64,000 nucleotides of DNA, from contig NZ_FXTS01000001.1 of NCBI RefSeq assembly GCF_900182785.1, positions 434,001 through 498,000 on the forward strand, read 5' to 3'. The stretch comes from Oceanospirillum linum. Lineage in GTDB: Bacteria > Pseudomonadota > Gammaproteobacteria > Pseudomonadales > Halomonadaceae. Of this stretch, positions 43,765 through 53,418 are shown one piece after another. Position numbers and translations under genes: made by a program. The notes beneath the pieces were generated by a model. That model was not told the origin of the DNA. It did not search any database and saw nothing but the letters and a program-made list of their open reading frames with translations. Position 1 is the stretch's first letter. Each line of letters begins with the position of its first letter.

Positions 43765-44135
43765 ACCCACACTCCTGCCAGTACAATCAGAATTACAGAA
43801 ATCACCAGCGTCAGCTTGGCACCCAGCTGACCCCCTTCCAGTGTTTCACCGATACCTGCATCCATAAACAGATGTTTGATACCTGCTACCACATGGTAGG
43901 CCAGTGCGGAAAGAAGTCCCCAGAGTACAAACTTGGCGAATGCACCCTCCTGCAGAGTCTCTTTAACTGCATTGAAGCTTTGCTCTGATTCCAGAGAAGC
44001 ATCAAAAGCCCAGAACATGAACGCCAGTCCAACAAACAGAATGACGCCCGTGATACGGTGCAGAATCGAAGTATATGCAGGGAGAGGGAGCTTAATAGTT
44101 GCTAGATCTAAGTTTACAGGTCTTTTGCTATTCAC
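43758..44135 (-). CDS. sdhC: Succinate dehydrogenase cytochrome b556 subunit
   Basis: The product has 125 residues. It starts at GTG 44135 as (M)NSKRPVNLDLATIKLPLPAY; the KRPVNLDL start is where homologues begin, so the open frame further upstream (to 44231) is not used, although ATG at 44165 cannot be excluded. Three membrane helices follow; SILHRITGV carries the quinone-site Ser/Arg and AYHVVAGIKHLFMDAG the haem-ligand His region. It is the first gene of the sdh-suc cluster, 371 bp from gltA on the other strand. Confidence 0.9.
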   Translation of the reverse strand: MNSKRPVNLDLATIKLPLPAYTSILHRITGVILFVGLAFMFWAFDASLESEQSFNAVKETLQEGAFAKFVLWGLLSALAYHVVAGIKHLFMDAGIGETLEGGQLGAKLTLVISVILIVLAGVWVW

Positions 44136-44418
44136 GGCTCTTACACACTCTCTATGCCCTTTCATAGGGCTTATGGTTTCAGGTGGTTGCATCCTTATAT
44201 ATAGAAGCATAAAAAAGGCAAAAAACCCCATTTCATTAACTTATTTATATAAGGCCGCACCACCGCCAATCGTGCGGCAGGAATTATAGTGACTCGCTAT
44301 TCTGATTACAATAAAACCAAAGGCATAGCCGGGTCATAATTCCACGAAAACGCCACACGTCCGATGGGTCATTGATTTTAACAACCATTACCTGCTTTAC
44401 TGCTACCTTTTTGGGTAA
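44136..44418. other. sdhC-gltA divergent control region, sdh side
   Basis: This holds the leader and presumably the promoter of the sdh-suc operon. No convincing -35/-10 pair was found on the minus strand, and no gene is supported. Confidence 0.4.
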
Positions 44419-44446
44419 TTGACAATCCTGCTTATCCTTCTATATT
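44419..44446 (+). promoter_or_regulatory. Sigma-70 promoter of gltA
   Basis: TTGACA (44419-44424), a 16-base spacer and TATATT (44441-44446) make a near-consensus promoter. The start of transcription would fall near 44453, leaving a leader of about 54 bases before the gltA ATG. Confidence 0.7.
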
Positions 44447-44506
44447 TGTGCAGTCCGCGATTTTGGGCATGGCAAGTATGAATTAACAATTAGAAAGGAG
44501 GCCATA

Positions 44507-45793
44507 ATGGCTGACAAGAAAGCGATCCTGACGGTACCAGGGCTTGATGATCCAATTGAACTGCCGATTTATAACGGCACTGTTGGCCCTGACGTTATCG
44601 ACGTACGCGGCTTGACCTCCAAGGGAATGTTCACCTACGACCCCGGTTTTGTTTCCACAGCATCCTGTGAATCAGAGATCACCTATATTGATGGCGCCAA
44701 AGGTGTTCTGCTGCACCGGGGTTATCCGATCGACCAGCTGGCAAAACAGTCTGATTACATAGAACTGTGCTACCTTCTGCTGAACGGCGAACTACCCAGC
44801 CCGGAAGATAAGAAAAGTTTTGAGTCCACCATCACCTACCACACCATGGTGCATGAGCAACTGACTCAGTTTTTTAAAGGCTTCCGCCGTGATGCACACC
44901 CCATGGCAATCTTATGCGGCGTTGTTGGCGCTCTGTCTGCGTTCTATCATGACTCCCTGGATATCAAAAATCCACGGGACCGCGAAGTATCTGCATTCCG
45001 CTTAATCGCTAAAATGCCGACGATTTCCGCAATGTGCTACAAATACTCAACCGGCCAGCCGTTTGTCTATCCACGCAACGATCTGAGCTATGCAGAAAAC
45101 TTCCTGCATATGATGTTCAGCACCCCTTGTGAAGAATACGTACCGAATCCTGTGCTGGCAAAAGCCATGGATCGCATCTTTATGCTCCATGCCGATCATG
45201 AGCAAAACGCTTCAACATCAACCGTACGCCTTACCGGCTCCACGGGTGCAAATCCTTTCGCTTGTATTGCGGCAGGCATTGCAGCGCTATGGGGACCTTC
45301 CCATGGTGGAGCAAACGAAGCTGTCCTGACTATGCTGGATGAGATTGGCGAAGACTCTGAAGACAATATTCAGCGCTTTATTGCCAAAGCGAAAGATAAA
45401 GATGATCCATTCCGCCTGATGGGCTTTGGTCATCGCGTTTATCGCAACTTCGACCCTCGTGCAAAAGTAATGAAAGAAACCTGCGACGAAGTTCTGAAAG
45501 AACTTGGTCTGGAAAACGACCCTCAATTACATATTGCCAAGCGCCTTGAAGAGATCGCCCTTGAAGATGAGTACTTTGTGAAGCGCCAGCTATACCCTAA
45601 CGTAGACTTCTACTCCGGCATTATCCTTAAAGCAATAGGCATCCCAACTAACATGTTCACTGTGATTTTCGCATTGTCACGCACTGTTGGCTGGATCTCC
45701 CATTGGAAAGAAATGGTAAGCGGCGACAACAAAATTGGCCGCCCTCGCCAGCTGTACAAAGGTTCCGATATGCGCGATTATCCTGCTAAATAA
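44507..45793 (+). CDS. gltA: Citrate synthase (type II, hexameric)
   Basis: The product has 428 residues and condenses oxaloacetate and acetyl-CoA into citrate, the first TCA step. The N-terminal beta-rich extension (MADKKAILTVPGLDDPIELP) marks the NADH-regulated gammaproteobacterial type. Catalytic residues are the His in LHADHEQNAST near 230-240, the His in GFGHRVYRNFDPRAKVMK near 305 and the Asp in VDFYSGIIL near 363. AAAGGAGG lies 5 bases before ATG. The gene has its own promoter and terminator and is divergent from sdhCDAB. Confidence 0.97.
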   Translation: MADKKAILTVPGLDDPIELPIYNGTVGPDVIDVRGLTSKGMFTYDPGFVSTASCESEITYIDGAKGVLLHRGYPIDQLAKQSDYIELCYLLLNGELPSPEDKKSFESTITYHTMVHEQLTQFFKGFRRDAHPMAILCGVVGALSAFYHDSLDIKNPRDREVSAFRLIAKMPTISAMCYKYSTGQPFVYPRNDLSYAENFLHMMFSTPCEEYVPNPVLAKAMDRIFMLHADHEQNASTSTVRLTGSTGANPFACIAAGIAALWGPSHGGANEAVLTMLDEIGEDSEDNIQRFIAKAKDKDDPFRLMGFGHRVYRNFDPRAKVMKETCDEVLKELGLENDPQLHIAKRLEEIALEDEYFVKRQLYPNVDFYSGIILKAIGIPTNMFTVIFALSRTVGWISHWKEMVSGDNKIGRPRQLYKGSDMRDYPAK

Positions 45794-45810
45794 GCAAAAA
45801 TCGGTTCCAA

Positions 45811-45838
45811 AAAAGGGCTGCTTTGCAGCCCTTTTTTA
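45811..45838 (+). terminator. Rho-independent terminator of gltA
   Basis: AAAAGGGCTGC (45811-45821) and GCAGCCCTTTT (45825-45835) form an 11-bp stem with a TTT loop, then more T residues. Confidence 0.95.
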
Positions 45839-45886
45839 TTATCAGAAACAGTATTCTTATCACAGCAAGAAAGAGGAATAACAACA

Positions 45887-46762
45887 ATGACACTTAACCT
45901 CGCATTTATCGGCCTGGGCGTTATGGGCTACCCAATGGCAGGCCACCTGGCAAGCGCAGGTCACAAGGTCTGCGTGTATAACAGGACCTCCAGCAAAGCA
46001 AAGCAATGGACCGAAACTTTCGGCGGTAGCTTTGGCACAACACCTGCTGAGGCCGCTAAAGATGCTGACATTGTATTTTGCTGTGTCGGTAATGACGATG
46101 ATGTACGCAGTGTCACCATTGCCGAAAATGGCGTTATTGAAAGCATGAAAGCCGGCAGTATTCTGATCGACCATACAACAGCCTCAGCAGAGCTTGCCAT
46201 TGAACTCGATACCGCATGCCGTAGAGCTGGCTTACACTTTATCGATGCCCCTGTATCCGGCGGCCAGCAAGGAGCTGAGAACGGTAAATTAACGATCATG
46301 TGCGGTGGTGAAGACACTGTTTTCGAGAAGACCGAAGCCATCATGTCGAGCTATGCGCAGGCCGTCACCCTAATGGGTGCAGCCGGAGCAGGTCAACTCA
46401 CCAAAATGGTCAACCAGATCTGTATAGCCGGACTGGTACAAGGCCTGTCTGAAGGGCTCTACTTTGCCGAAAAGGCCGGACTCGACCAGAATAAAGTTAT
46501 TGATGTGATTTCCAAAGGCGCAGCAGGCTCCTGGCAGATGGTCAACCGACACCAAACCATGATCAGCGATCAGTATGAACACGGCTTTGCGGTGGACTGG
46601 ATGCGCAAAGACCTTGATATCTGTCTAAACCAGGGACGTAAGATTCAGGCTAAACTACCGGTCACCGCACTTGTTGACCAGTTCTACAGCGAAGTACAGG
46701 CAATGGGTGGCGGGCGCTGGGATACGTCCAGTTTGCTAAAACGCCTGAAAGCGACCGATTAA
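45887..46762 (+). CDS. NAD(P)-dependent beta-hydroxyacid dehydrogenase (3-hydroxyisobutyrate dehydrogenase family)
   Basis: The product has 291 residues. The Rossmann fingerprint is FIGLGVMGYPMAGHLASAGH at the N-terminus; the substrate-binding DAPVSGGQQGAENGKL is near 123 and the catalytic Lys is in GQLTKMVNQ near 171. These fit the family of 3-hydroxyisobutyrate dehydrogenases, tartronate semialdehyde reductases (GarR/GlxR) and glyoxylate reductases. The sequence does not decide which substrate is used. It follows gltA in the same direction but after a strong terminator. AGAGGAA precedes ATG. Confidence 0.85.
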   Translation: MTLNLAFIGLGVMGYPMAGHLASAGHKVCVYNRTSSKAKQWTETFGGSFGTTPAEAAKDADIVFCCVGNDDDVRSVTIAENGVIESMKAGSILIDHTTASAELAIELDTACRRAGLHFIDAPVSGGQQGAENGKLTIMCGGEDTVFEKTEAIMSSYAQAVTLMGAAGAGQLTKMVNQICIAGLVQGLSEGLYFAEKAGLDQNKVIDVISKGAAGSWQMVNRHQTMISDQYEHGFAVDWMRKDLDICLNQGRKIQAKLPVTALVDQFYSEVQAMGGGRWDTSSLLKRLKATD

Positions 46763-46882
46763 ATACTTTTTTATGTAATTTCCAGATACAATTTTAAGTG
46801 TACAATTTAGCTTTTTGATTTTATAAGGTGTTTTCTTTCCACGAAAACAAATTAGCCATTCAGACAAAGAGGATTTGATACC

Positions 46883-48793
46883 TTGGCAACGGAGACCCCC
46901 AACGCACAACAGGACAATCAATCTGAGCCACAGGGCCAGCTATTGACCAAACCTGAAAGCATTTACGGGCTTCTCAACCGCCTGAAAGATCATCATATCC
47001 CGCTAAAATTACACTTTAATACGGTCGAAGGTGTGTATAGCACCATTATTCTGAAAGTCGACCTGAAAAACCGCCACTTTATTATCGATCAGGTTACCCC
47101 TAACTGGGGTGACAGAATGATGGCAAAAAGTGGCGCGTTTATGTTTGAAGCCTACTATGACGGCTGCAGAATAGCGTCATCGACCCTGAAAGCAGCAGGA
47201 AAAGGGATCCAGGATGGACAAGCCATCTACAAGATTCCTTTTCCTGACGAGCTCGATTATTTTCAGCGCCGACAGTTTTATCGGGCCCAAATCCGCCGCG
47301 GAGTTATTATTGATGCTATTCTGGACTCGAAAGACTTTGCAAAACCCATTGTCGGCGAACTGAAAGACATCTCCGCCCAGGGCTGCCAGATTGAGATAGA
47401 CGGCGATTACCGGGACACTCTTGGCAACCAAATCGTTCTTGACGCCTGTTCAATAACCTTCCCTAATCAGCTATCGATCAGCACCGCAATTCAGGTTCGC
47501 CATGTTGGTTATGATGACAAAAAGGATCGCTCAAGTTGCGGCTGCCTGTTTGTCGATCTCCCGCCAATGGAAGAGCGCAAAGTTTCCTACGCCGTTGCCG
47601 AAATACAACGGGAAGTTGCCCGTCGCTCCAGTGATGGCAGTGCCCGTTACATCTCCCCTCTTTATGAACCAAAGCCCATTGAAGAAAATGAAGATGAAGG
47701 CAGTGCAGGGACTACCGGCAAAAAAAACAAAAGCAAAACATCAGGTACAGCGACCGATAGCGACAACAAGGCTACCGACGGCTCCGTAAAAGAACAGATT
47801 GAGGATAGCGCTCTTCAGACCGGTATTAATGAGCTTAAACAGCAGAAAGAGAAAGCAAAACTGCAGGAACTTTTCAAAGAGTTCCGTATTTACCACACAA
47901 ACGCTATTGCCGCTGTTAAAGGTCTTTTAGCCCAGGTTAAGCAGAAAACAACTCTTAAACTACAGCCTGCAATCGAAATATCAGAACAGCTGGCAAACGC
48001 CCTGGAGCAAAACCCACATGTTTTGCTGGCACTAACAACCCTGCGCGATGCTCAGGACTATATTCCCCAGCACAGCGTCAGCTTTGGCATTCATTTGGCT
48101 CACTTTGCCAAAAGCATGGGTTATCAGGGCAAGCTTGCAGACCTTATCTACGCAGGTCTTCTACATGATATAGGCAAGGCTACTTTACCCAGTATGGTTG
48201 TATTCAAGCCCGACAGGCTGAATGCCCAGGAGTTGAAAAGCATGCAACGGCATGTCATCACAACCCACAAGGCTCTCACGGAAGCATCGGACAACATTCC
48301 GAAAGAGGTAATCGCTGTTGTACTGGGCAACACAGAAAGACTTGATGGCTCAGGCTATCCCCGCCAGCTCAAGGCTGACAAAATATCAGGCCTTGCCCGA
48401 ATGGCTGGTATTGTTGATGCCTACGATGCCATGACGACGGATCGTAACTACGCAAAAGGTGTATTGCCAGCTCTGGCGTTTAAAACACTCATGAATAGCG
48501 ATAAGCAGTTTGACAGGCTAATGGTACAACGCTTTATCAAATGCATTGGGCTTATGCCCGTAGGTTCTTTTGTTCGCCTGTCCAGTAACAAGCTAGGCTT
48601 TGTTCTGACACTGGATGAGGAAACCTCTAAACCCGCAATGGTTCGTGTCATTTACGATGCCGACAAAAAACAACTTATTACGCCAGACGATTTTGATTTA
48701 ACCGATCCGGTCAGCTCCGCCAGTGTCGGCACCATTGTTCGTCCGGAAGACCCCGCCAAATACTTTGTTAACAGATTACTGATGATGGACTAA
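46883..48793 (+). CDS. YcgR/PilZ protein fused to a degenerate HD-GYP domain
   Basis: The product has 636 residues from TTG at 46883, behind GAGG; the first ATG in frame would delete half the first domain. Residues about 20-125 are a YcgR-type N-terminal domain, about 130-240 a PilZ-like domain (RRQFYRAQIRR...DISAQGCQIEI, with the RxxxR and D/NxSxxG marks of cyclic-di-GMP binding). After an acidic/Lys linker (250-300) comes an HD-GYP domain (about 350-600). The HD pair is intact at His428-Asp429, but the HHE motif is NTE (483-485) before LDGSGYP, so two conserved His are missing. It may bind cyclic-di-GMP without hydrolysing it. A single gene with no clear partner. Confidence 0.8.
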   Translation: MATETPNAQQDNQSEPQGQLLTKPESIYGLLNRLKDHHIPLKLHFNTVEGVYSTIILKVDLKNRHFIIDQVTPNWGDRMMAKSGAFMFEAYYDGCRIASSTLKAAGKGIQDGQAIYKIPFPDELDYFQRRQFYRAQIRRGVIIDAILDSKDFAKPIVGELKDISAQGCQIEIDGDYRDTLGNQIVLDACSITFPNQLSISTAIQVRHVGYDDKKDRSSCGCLFVDLPPMEERKVSYAVAEIQREVARRSSDGSARYISPLYEPKPIEENEDEGSAGTTGKKNKSKTSGTATDSDNKATDGSVKEQIEDSALQTGINELKQQKEKAKLQELFKEFRIYHTNAIAAVKGLLAQVKQKTTLKLQPAIEISEQLANALEQNPHVLLALTTLRDAQDYIPQHSVSFGIHLAHFAKSMGYQGKLADLIYAGLLHDIGKATLPSMVVFKPDRLNAQELKSMQRHVITTHKALTEASDNIPKEVIAVVLGNTERLDGSGYPRQLKADKISGLARMAGIVDAYDAMTTDRNYAKGVLPALAFKTLMNSDKQFDRLMVQRFIKCIGLMPVGSFVRLSSNKLGFVLTLDEETSKPAMVRVIYDADKKQLITPDDFDLTDPVSSASVGTIVRPEDPAKYFVNRLLMMD

Positions 48794-48873
48794 AAGGCTT
48801 AAGCGGAAGAAGGCTTAAGAAAAAGGGATGGTACAGGCAGGCTCTTTCGGATACAGAAGCTATATTTCAGGCA

Positions 48874-48897
48874 TAAAAAAACCGCCCATCAGGCGGT
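48874..48897 (-). terminator. Terminator after the tRNA pair
   Basis: ACCGCC (48881-48886) pairs with GGCGGT (48892-48897); on the minus strand it is followed by seven T. It lies about 40 bases after tRNA-Glu. Confidence 0.8.
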
Positions 48898-48935
48898 ATC
48901 GTTATCTCTTTTCAACTCAATCTTCAGTAGAAAAG

Positions 48936-49011
48936 TGGCGTCCCATAGGGGGTTCGAACCCCTGTTACCGCCGTGAAAGGGCGGTGTCCTAGGCCACTAG
49001 ACGAATGGGAC
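48936..49011 (-). tRNA. tRNA-Glu (anticodon TTC)
   Basis: A 76-base cloverleaf with encoded CCA. The acceptor stem is GTCCCAT/ATGGGAC, the anticodon loop CTTTCAC on the stem CCGCC/GGCGG, and the T loop GGTTCGAACC. It is 56 bases downstream of tRNA-Ala and next to gltX, which charges it. Confidence 0.96.
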
Positions 49012-49067
49012 GCATAACACTTCAAAATCACACACTTACCGGTATGATTTCAAAAGAGACAAGAGAT

Positions 49068-49143
49068 TGGTGGAGCCTAGCGGGATCGAACCGCTGACCT
49101 CAACACTGCCAGTGTTGCGCTCTCCCAGCTGAGCTAAGGCCCC
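49068..49143 (-). tRNA. tRNA-Ala (anticodon GGC)
   Basis: A 76-base cloverleaf with encoded CCA. The acceptor begins GGGGCCT, the anticodon loop is CTGGCAG, and the T loop is GGTTCGATCC. It is first in a two-tRNA minus-strand unit that ends at the terminator near 48880. Confidence 0.96.
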
Positions 49144-49284
49144 ATCTCAGGTACGGGACGAATAATACTGATCCGCCCCGCACTGGTCAATACTTTTTTT
49201 CTAAAAAAACGGCATTTTTTAAGAAAACTTATACTGACAAATCAACCGGTTAGCCAGAAAGGCTTATCCGGCAAAAGAATTAGC

Positions 49285-50769
49285 TTACTGGTTTAACACA
49301 GCAAACTCTTTTTCCAGCTTCTTGGTTTGCTTTTTGGAAACACCACCCAGAACGTCAACCGCATGACGAAGGCGGGCACGGGTCATATCCGGGCCAATAA
49401 TTGCCATGGAATCCAGAACTGAAGAAGAGGTTGCAGAACCGGCAATAGCGACAAAGATCGGCTGCAGGAACTCTTTGATTTTCACATCAAAGTGATCTGC
49501 AAGCATCTTCACATCTGCAAAGATATTATCTTTATTCCACTCACGGAGTGCTTCCATCTGCCATAACGTGAACTGCAGCTGCTTCACAACATCTGCTTTT
49601 TCCGTCTTGATGTGGGCAAAGCTCTCCTCATTGATTGGCAACATGCCAGAGAAGAAGAAACCTGCCAGTGGTGCGATATCACTAAAGGTTTCCACCCGCC
49701 CCTTAATCTGAGGAATGATCTGGCTGACGTACTCAGGATTAAAGGCCCACTTCATCACTTCCTGCATAAACTGTTGATCATCCAGTGTCTCACGGATGTA
49801 TAAACCATTCAGCCAGGACAGTTTCTCAACATCAAAGACCGGACCACCCAATGAAACCCGCTGAATATCAAAGTTTTCAATCATCTCATCCAGCGAGAAG
49901 CGCTCACGCTCATCCGGCATCGACCAACCCATTCGCCCCAGATAATTCACAACCGCCTGAGGCAAGAAGCCCATACGACGATAGAAATTGATTGAAGTCG
50001 GGTTCTTACGCTTAGACAACTTCGATTTATCCGCATTACGCAACAATGGGAAATGACACAAAACCGGCATATCCCAACCGAAATACTCATACAGCAGCTT
50101 GTGCTTAGGTGCCGAGTTGATCCATTCTTCGCCACGAAGCACATGGGTGATCTTCATCAGATGATCATCCACCACGTTTGCAAGGTGATAGGTCGGCATG
50201 CCATCTGCCTTCAACAGGATCTGACAGTCGATCTGTCCCCAGTCGATCTCAATCGTGCCACGTAACATATCGTCAACCTGACAGACACCTTCCTCCGGTA
50301 CGCACATGCGAATCACGTAAGGTGCATCAGCCGCTTCACGGGCGGCCACTTCCTCAGCAGGCAACGCCAAATCGCTTTGTTTCAACGCGGTATGCTTGCC
50401 TTCAGCTTTACGGGCTTCGCGCAGTTCATTCAGCTCTTCACTGGTACGATAACAGCGGAATGCCTTACCTTCTTTCTCCAGGCGATAAGCATAGTCTGCA
50501 TACATATCCTTACGCTCAGACTGTCGGTATGGGCCGTATTCTCCACCAACATCCGGCCCCTCATCCCAGTCGAGGCCCAACCAACGCAGGGAGTCAAAGA
50601 TCATCTGTTCCGAATCTGCACTGCTGCGGGTCTGGTCAGTATCTTCAATACGCAGAATAAATTTACCGCCGTGCTTTCTGGCAAAAGCCAGATTAAACAA
50701 AGCAATATAAGCAGTACCAACATGGGGATCACCGGTTGGTGATGGAGCAATACGGGTGCGAACAGTCAT
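49285..50769 (-). CDS. gltX: Glutamyl-tRNA synthetase
   Basis: The product has 494 residues, a class I aminoacyl-tRNA synthetase. The HIGH-like motif is in APSPTGDPHVGTAY at the N-terminus and the KMSKS-like motif is SKLSKRKNP near residue 245; the C-terminal anticodon-binding half follows. It charges tRNA-Glu, which lies just downstream. ATG at 50769 begins MTVRTRIAPSPTG as in homologues; an upstream 17-codon extension is not used. No clear terminator was seen between gltX and the tRNAs. Confidence 0.96.
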   Translation of the reverse strand: MTVRTRIAPSPTGDPHVGTAYIALFNLAFARKHGGKFILRIEDTDQTRSSADSEQMIFDSLRWLGLDWDEGPDVGGEYGPYRQSERKDMYADYAYRLEKEGKAFRCYRTSEELNELREARKAEGKHTALKQSDLALPAEEVAAREAADAPYVIRMCVPEEGVCQVDDMLRGTIEIDWGQIDCQILLKADGMPTYHLANVVDDHLMKITHVLRGEEWINSAPKHKLLYEYFGWDMPVLCHFPLLRNADKSKLSKRKNPTSINFYRRMGFLPQAVVNYLGRMGWSMPDERERFSLDEMIENFDIQRVSLGGPVFDVEKLSWLNGLYIRETLDDQQFMQEVMKWAFNPEYVSQIIPQIKGRVETFSDIAPLAGFFFSGMLPINEESFAHIKTEKADVVKQLQFTLWQMEALREWNKDNIFADVKMLADHFDVKIKEFLQPIFVAIAGSATSSSVLDSMAIIGPDMTRARLRHAVDVLGGVSKKQTKKLEKEFAVLNQ

Positions 50770-50962
50770 GGTTTTCCGTTCTATCCTGTGATGATGAATG
50801 GGAAAAATAATTGCTGACAATTATAGTCTAGGGACTGCCAGACCAACAGCCCTTCGGGCCAGTTATCAGGCCTCTGCAGATAAAACTTTACGTTTATTCC
50901 GCAGAGTTAAGAGTGCTAAAGGAATCATAGTTAGCGATCACAAGCGCCTGGCAGCCATCTGC

Positions 50963-51772
50963 TTACAGACGCCGATGCAACCAACTGGACAGCTGCTGAC
51001 GTACTTCAACAAAGCGGCTGACTTTGAGTTCCGCCACGATAATACCTTCACCGGTTTCAAGCTCAGCCAGCTTCTCTCCCCAGGGATCAAGAGTCATGGT
51101 GTGCCCCCAGGTTTTACGGCCACTTTCATGATGACCACCCTGTGCCGGAGCCAGCAGAAAACATTGATTCTCTATCGCACGGGCTTTCAGCAACACCTCC
51201 CAATGGGCGCGCCCGGTTGGCACCGTAAAGGCTGAAGGCACAATCAGAAGATCGACATTATCCAGCCCACGGAAAAGCTCAGGAAAGCGAAGATCGTAGC
51301 AAATACCAAGGCCAACTCTCCCCCAGGGCGTATCAAAACAGATCGGTTGCGTGCCCGCTTCAATACTGGCAGATTCGTTATAACACTCCTCACCTTTTTG
51401 AAAACTGAACAGATGAATCTTGTCATAACGGGCGATGCACAAACCTTCAGAGTCAAAAACCAGCGTTGTATTGGTGACATGATCGCTCTGCCGGCCTTTT
51501 AACGGCAGGGATCCGGCCACAAGCCAGATATTAAGCTTACGGGCAAGGCTCGCCAAACGTTGCTGAATCGGCCCATCACCATAAGTCTCAGCGATCTCAA
51601 ATTTGGCTCGTTCATCATGATGCAGCAGAGTAAAATACTCCGGCAAAGCAATCAGTTGTGCCCCCTGCTCCGCCGCCTGAGTCACCCAGTATTCTGCCCG
51701 TTTCAGATTCTGTTCCAAATCTTCACCGGAAACCATCTGCACGCCTGCTACTTTAAAATCCGCCAACATCAT
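50963..51772 (-). CDS. Carbon-nitrogen hydrolase family protein (Nit1/YbeM-like)
   Basis: The product has 269 residues of the nitrilase superfamily. The catalytic triad is seen: Glu in ALPEYFTL near 45, Lys in YDKIHLFSF near 114 and Cys in GLGICYDLRFPELF near 155. The YDKIHLF-GICYDLRFPE combination is typical of the Nit1 branch, whose known members hydrolyse deaminated glutathione, so a metabolite-repair role is likely; omega-amidase is an alternative. AAAGG precedes two consecutive ATG codons (51772, 51769). Single gene. Confidence 0.85.
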   Translation of the reverse strand: MMLADFKVAGVQMVSGEDLEQNLKRAEYWVTQAAEQGAQLIALPEYFTLLHHDERAKFEIAETYGDGPIQQRLASLARKLNIWLVAGSLPLKGRQSDHVTNTTLVFDSEGLCIARYDKIHLFSFQKGEECYNESASIEAGTQPICFDTPWGRVGLGICYDLRFPELFRGLDNVDLLIVPSAFTVPTGRAHWEVLLKARAIENQCFLLAPAQGGHHESGRKTWGHTMTLDPWGEKLAELETGEGIIVAELKVSRFVEVRQQLSSWLHRRL

Positions 51773-52014
51773 TTTTACCTTTTTTTATCCACCGCCACCG
51801 TCCCACGACTCTTTCAGCGGAGGCCAATTCATCAGAAAGCTAATTCATAGAAAAGCCCCCTGAAATACAAAGTCATTTAATGTGCCGCAGTATAACAATA
51901 GCTTTGCCCCTCGGCACAGCAAGGGTTCTTGCGTACAATGGTTGGTTTTGACGTTATTGGCCGGACGGCTCACCTCAATAATAAACGCTGGCCCGACAGA
52001 AACTGGATACGAAT

Positions 52015-53418
52015 TTGACCTCACAACAAAACCCACGACTAAACTTTAAAGGTCTTATGGCGGCCTGCTTCAATCGCCGGATGCTGGTCACCTTTGTCAT
52101 GGGCTTTTCAAGCGGCATGCCACTGCTACTCACCATATCAGTACTTCAGGTCTGGATGCGCCAGGAGGGTGTCGACCTTTCAACCATAGGTTTAATGGCT
52201 CTGGTCGGCTTGCCCTATACTCTGAAGTTCGTCTGGGCGCCGTTTTTAGATCGTTTTACCCTGCCCTTTCTGGGCCGTCGTCGCGGTTGGTTGCTACTGA
52301 TTCAACTCCTGCTTGCATTTTCTATCGCAAGCCTTGGTTTGTCTGACCCTGCCTCATCCCCCTGGCTGATCGCTTTTCTGGCCTTGTTAGTCACCTTCTT
52401 CAGCGCCAGCCAGGATATTGTCATTGATGCCTATCGCCGAGAGCATCTGCATGAAAATGAATTGGGTATGGGTTCCAGCCTCTACGTCTACGGTTACCGT
52501 ACCGGCATGCTACTGGCTTCCGGTGGAGGGCTCGTCCTGGCAGACAGCATCGGCTTTGCAGCGGTTTATATGCTGATGGGGCTTTGCATGGGTATCGGCA
52601 TGGTAACCACTCTGATGGCCCCGGAACCTCAGATTGAAGCCGCACCACCTTCCAGCCTGAAAGCCGCAGTGGTTGAACCCTTCAAAGAGTATTTCACCCG
52701 GGATAGCGCCTGGACTATTCTGCTATTTATTCTGCTTTATAAGCTGGGGGACACTCTAGCCAGCGCCATGACCAGCCCTTTCTATGTGGACTTAGGATTC
52801 AGTTCCGAAGAGATTGGTTACACGGTTAAACTGTTTGGTTTCTGGGCGACACTGATAGGGGCTTTTTTAGGCGGTGCCCTGATCATCCGGTTAGGTATTT
52901 ATCGCGCGCTATGGTTATTCGGCATCCTGCAAATGGCCAGTACCGCCGGCTTTGCACTTCTTGCGGAAGTGGGTTACAACCTGAATGCACTGGCCGCAGT
53001 GATAGGCTTCGAAAACCTGACCGCAGGAATGGGCACCGCTGCCTACATGGCCTTTATGGCATCCCTGACAGACAAACGTTTTACAGCAACTCAGTACGCA
53101 CTACTCACCAGCCTGATGGGAGTTCCCCGTACGCTGATCTCGGCACCCAGTGGCTTTCTTGCCGAAGCTGTTGGCTGGACGGAGTTTTTTATTCTTTGCA
53201 CTCTGATCGCGCTACCTGGCCTTTGGCTGCTGCGCCACTTCTCTGACTGGCATGGCCATAGTGATCAGAAGCAGAGATATCCTGGAACAAATAACAAATA
53301 CTCAGCCTCTGATACAAGCCAGCTAAAGCCACAGACTGATAATAAGCTCTCTATAAAAAATAAGACCTCTGTTAAAAATGCCGTAAACTCGGGAAGAAGG
53401 AACCAGGGATATGATTAA
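52015..53418 (+). CDS. ampG: AmpG-family muropeptide permease (MFS)
   Basis: The product has 467 residues with about twelve hydrophobic helices. The motifs FVMGFSSGMPLLLTISVLQV, LVGLPYTLKFVWAPFLDRF and SASQDIVIDAYRRE are those of AmpG, which imports GlcNAc-anhydroMurNAc-peptides for cell-wall recycling. It starts at TTG 52015, giving a family-like N-terminus; ATG at 52057 with AAAGG nearby is a credible alternative. The last 50 residues are a hydrophilic Asn/Lys/Ser-rich tail not usual for the family. The stop overlaps the Fur-family gene by 8 bases. Confidence 0.85.
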   Translation: MTSQQNPRLNFKGLMAACFNRRMLVTFVMGFSSGMPLLLTISVLQVWMRQEGVDLSTIGLMALVGLPYTLKFVWAPFLDRFTLPFLGRRRGWLLLIQLLLAFSIASLGLSDPASSPWLIAFLALLVTFFSASQDIVIDAYRREHLHENELGMGSSLYVYGYRTGMLLASGGGLVLADSIGFAAVYMLMGLCMGIGMVTTLMAPEPQIEAAPPSSLKAAVVEPFKEYFTRDSAWTILLFILLYKLGDTLASAMTSPFYVDLGFSSEEIGYTVKLFGFWATLIGAFLGGALIIRLGIYRALWLFGILQMASTAGFALLAEVGYNLNALAAVIGFENLTAGMGTAAYMAFMASLTDKRFTATQYALLTSLMGVPRTLISAPSGFLAEAVGWTEFFILCTLIALPGLWLLRHFSDWHGHSDQKQRYPGTNNKYSASDTSQLKPQTDNKLSIKNKTSVKNAVNSGRRNQGYD

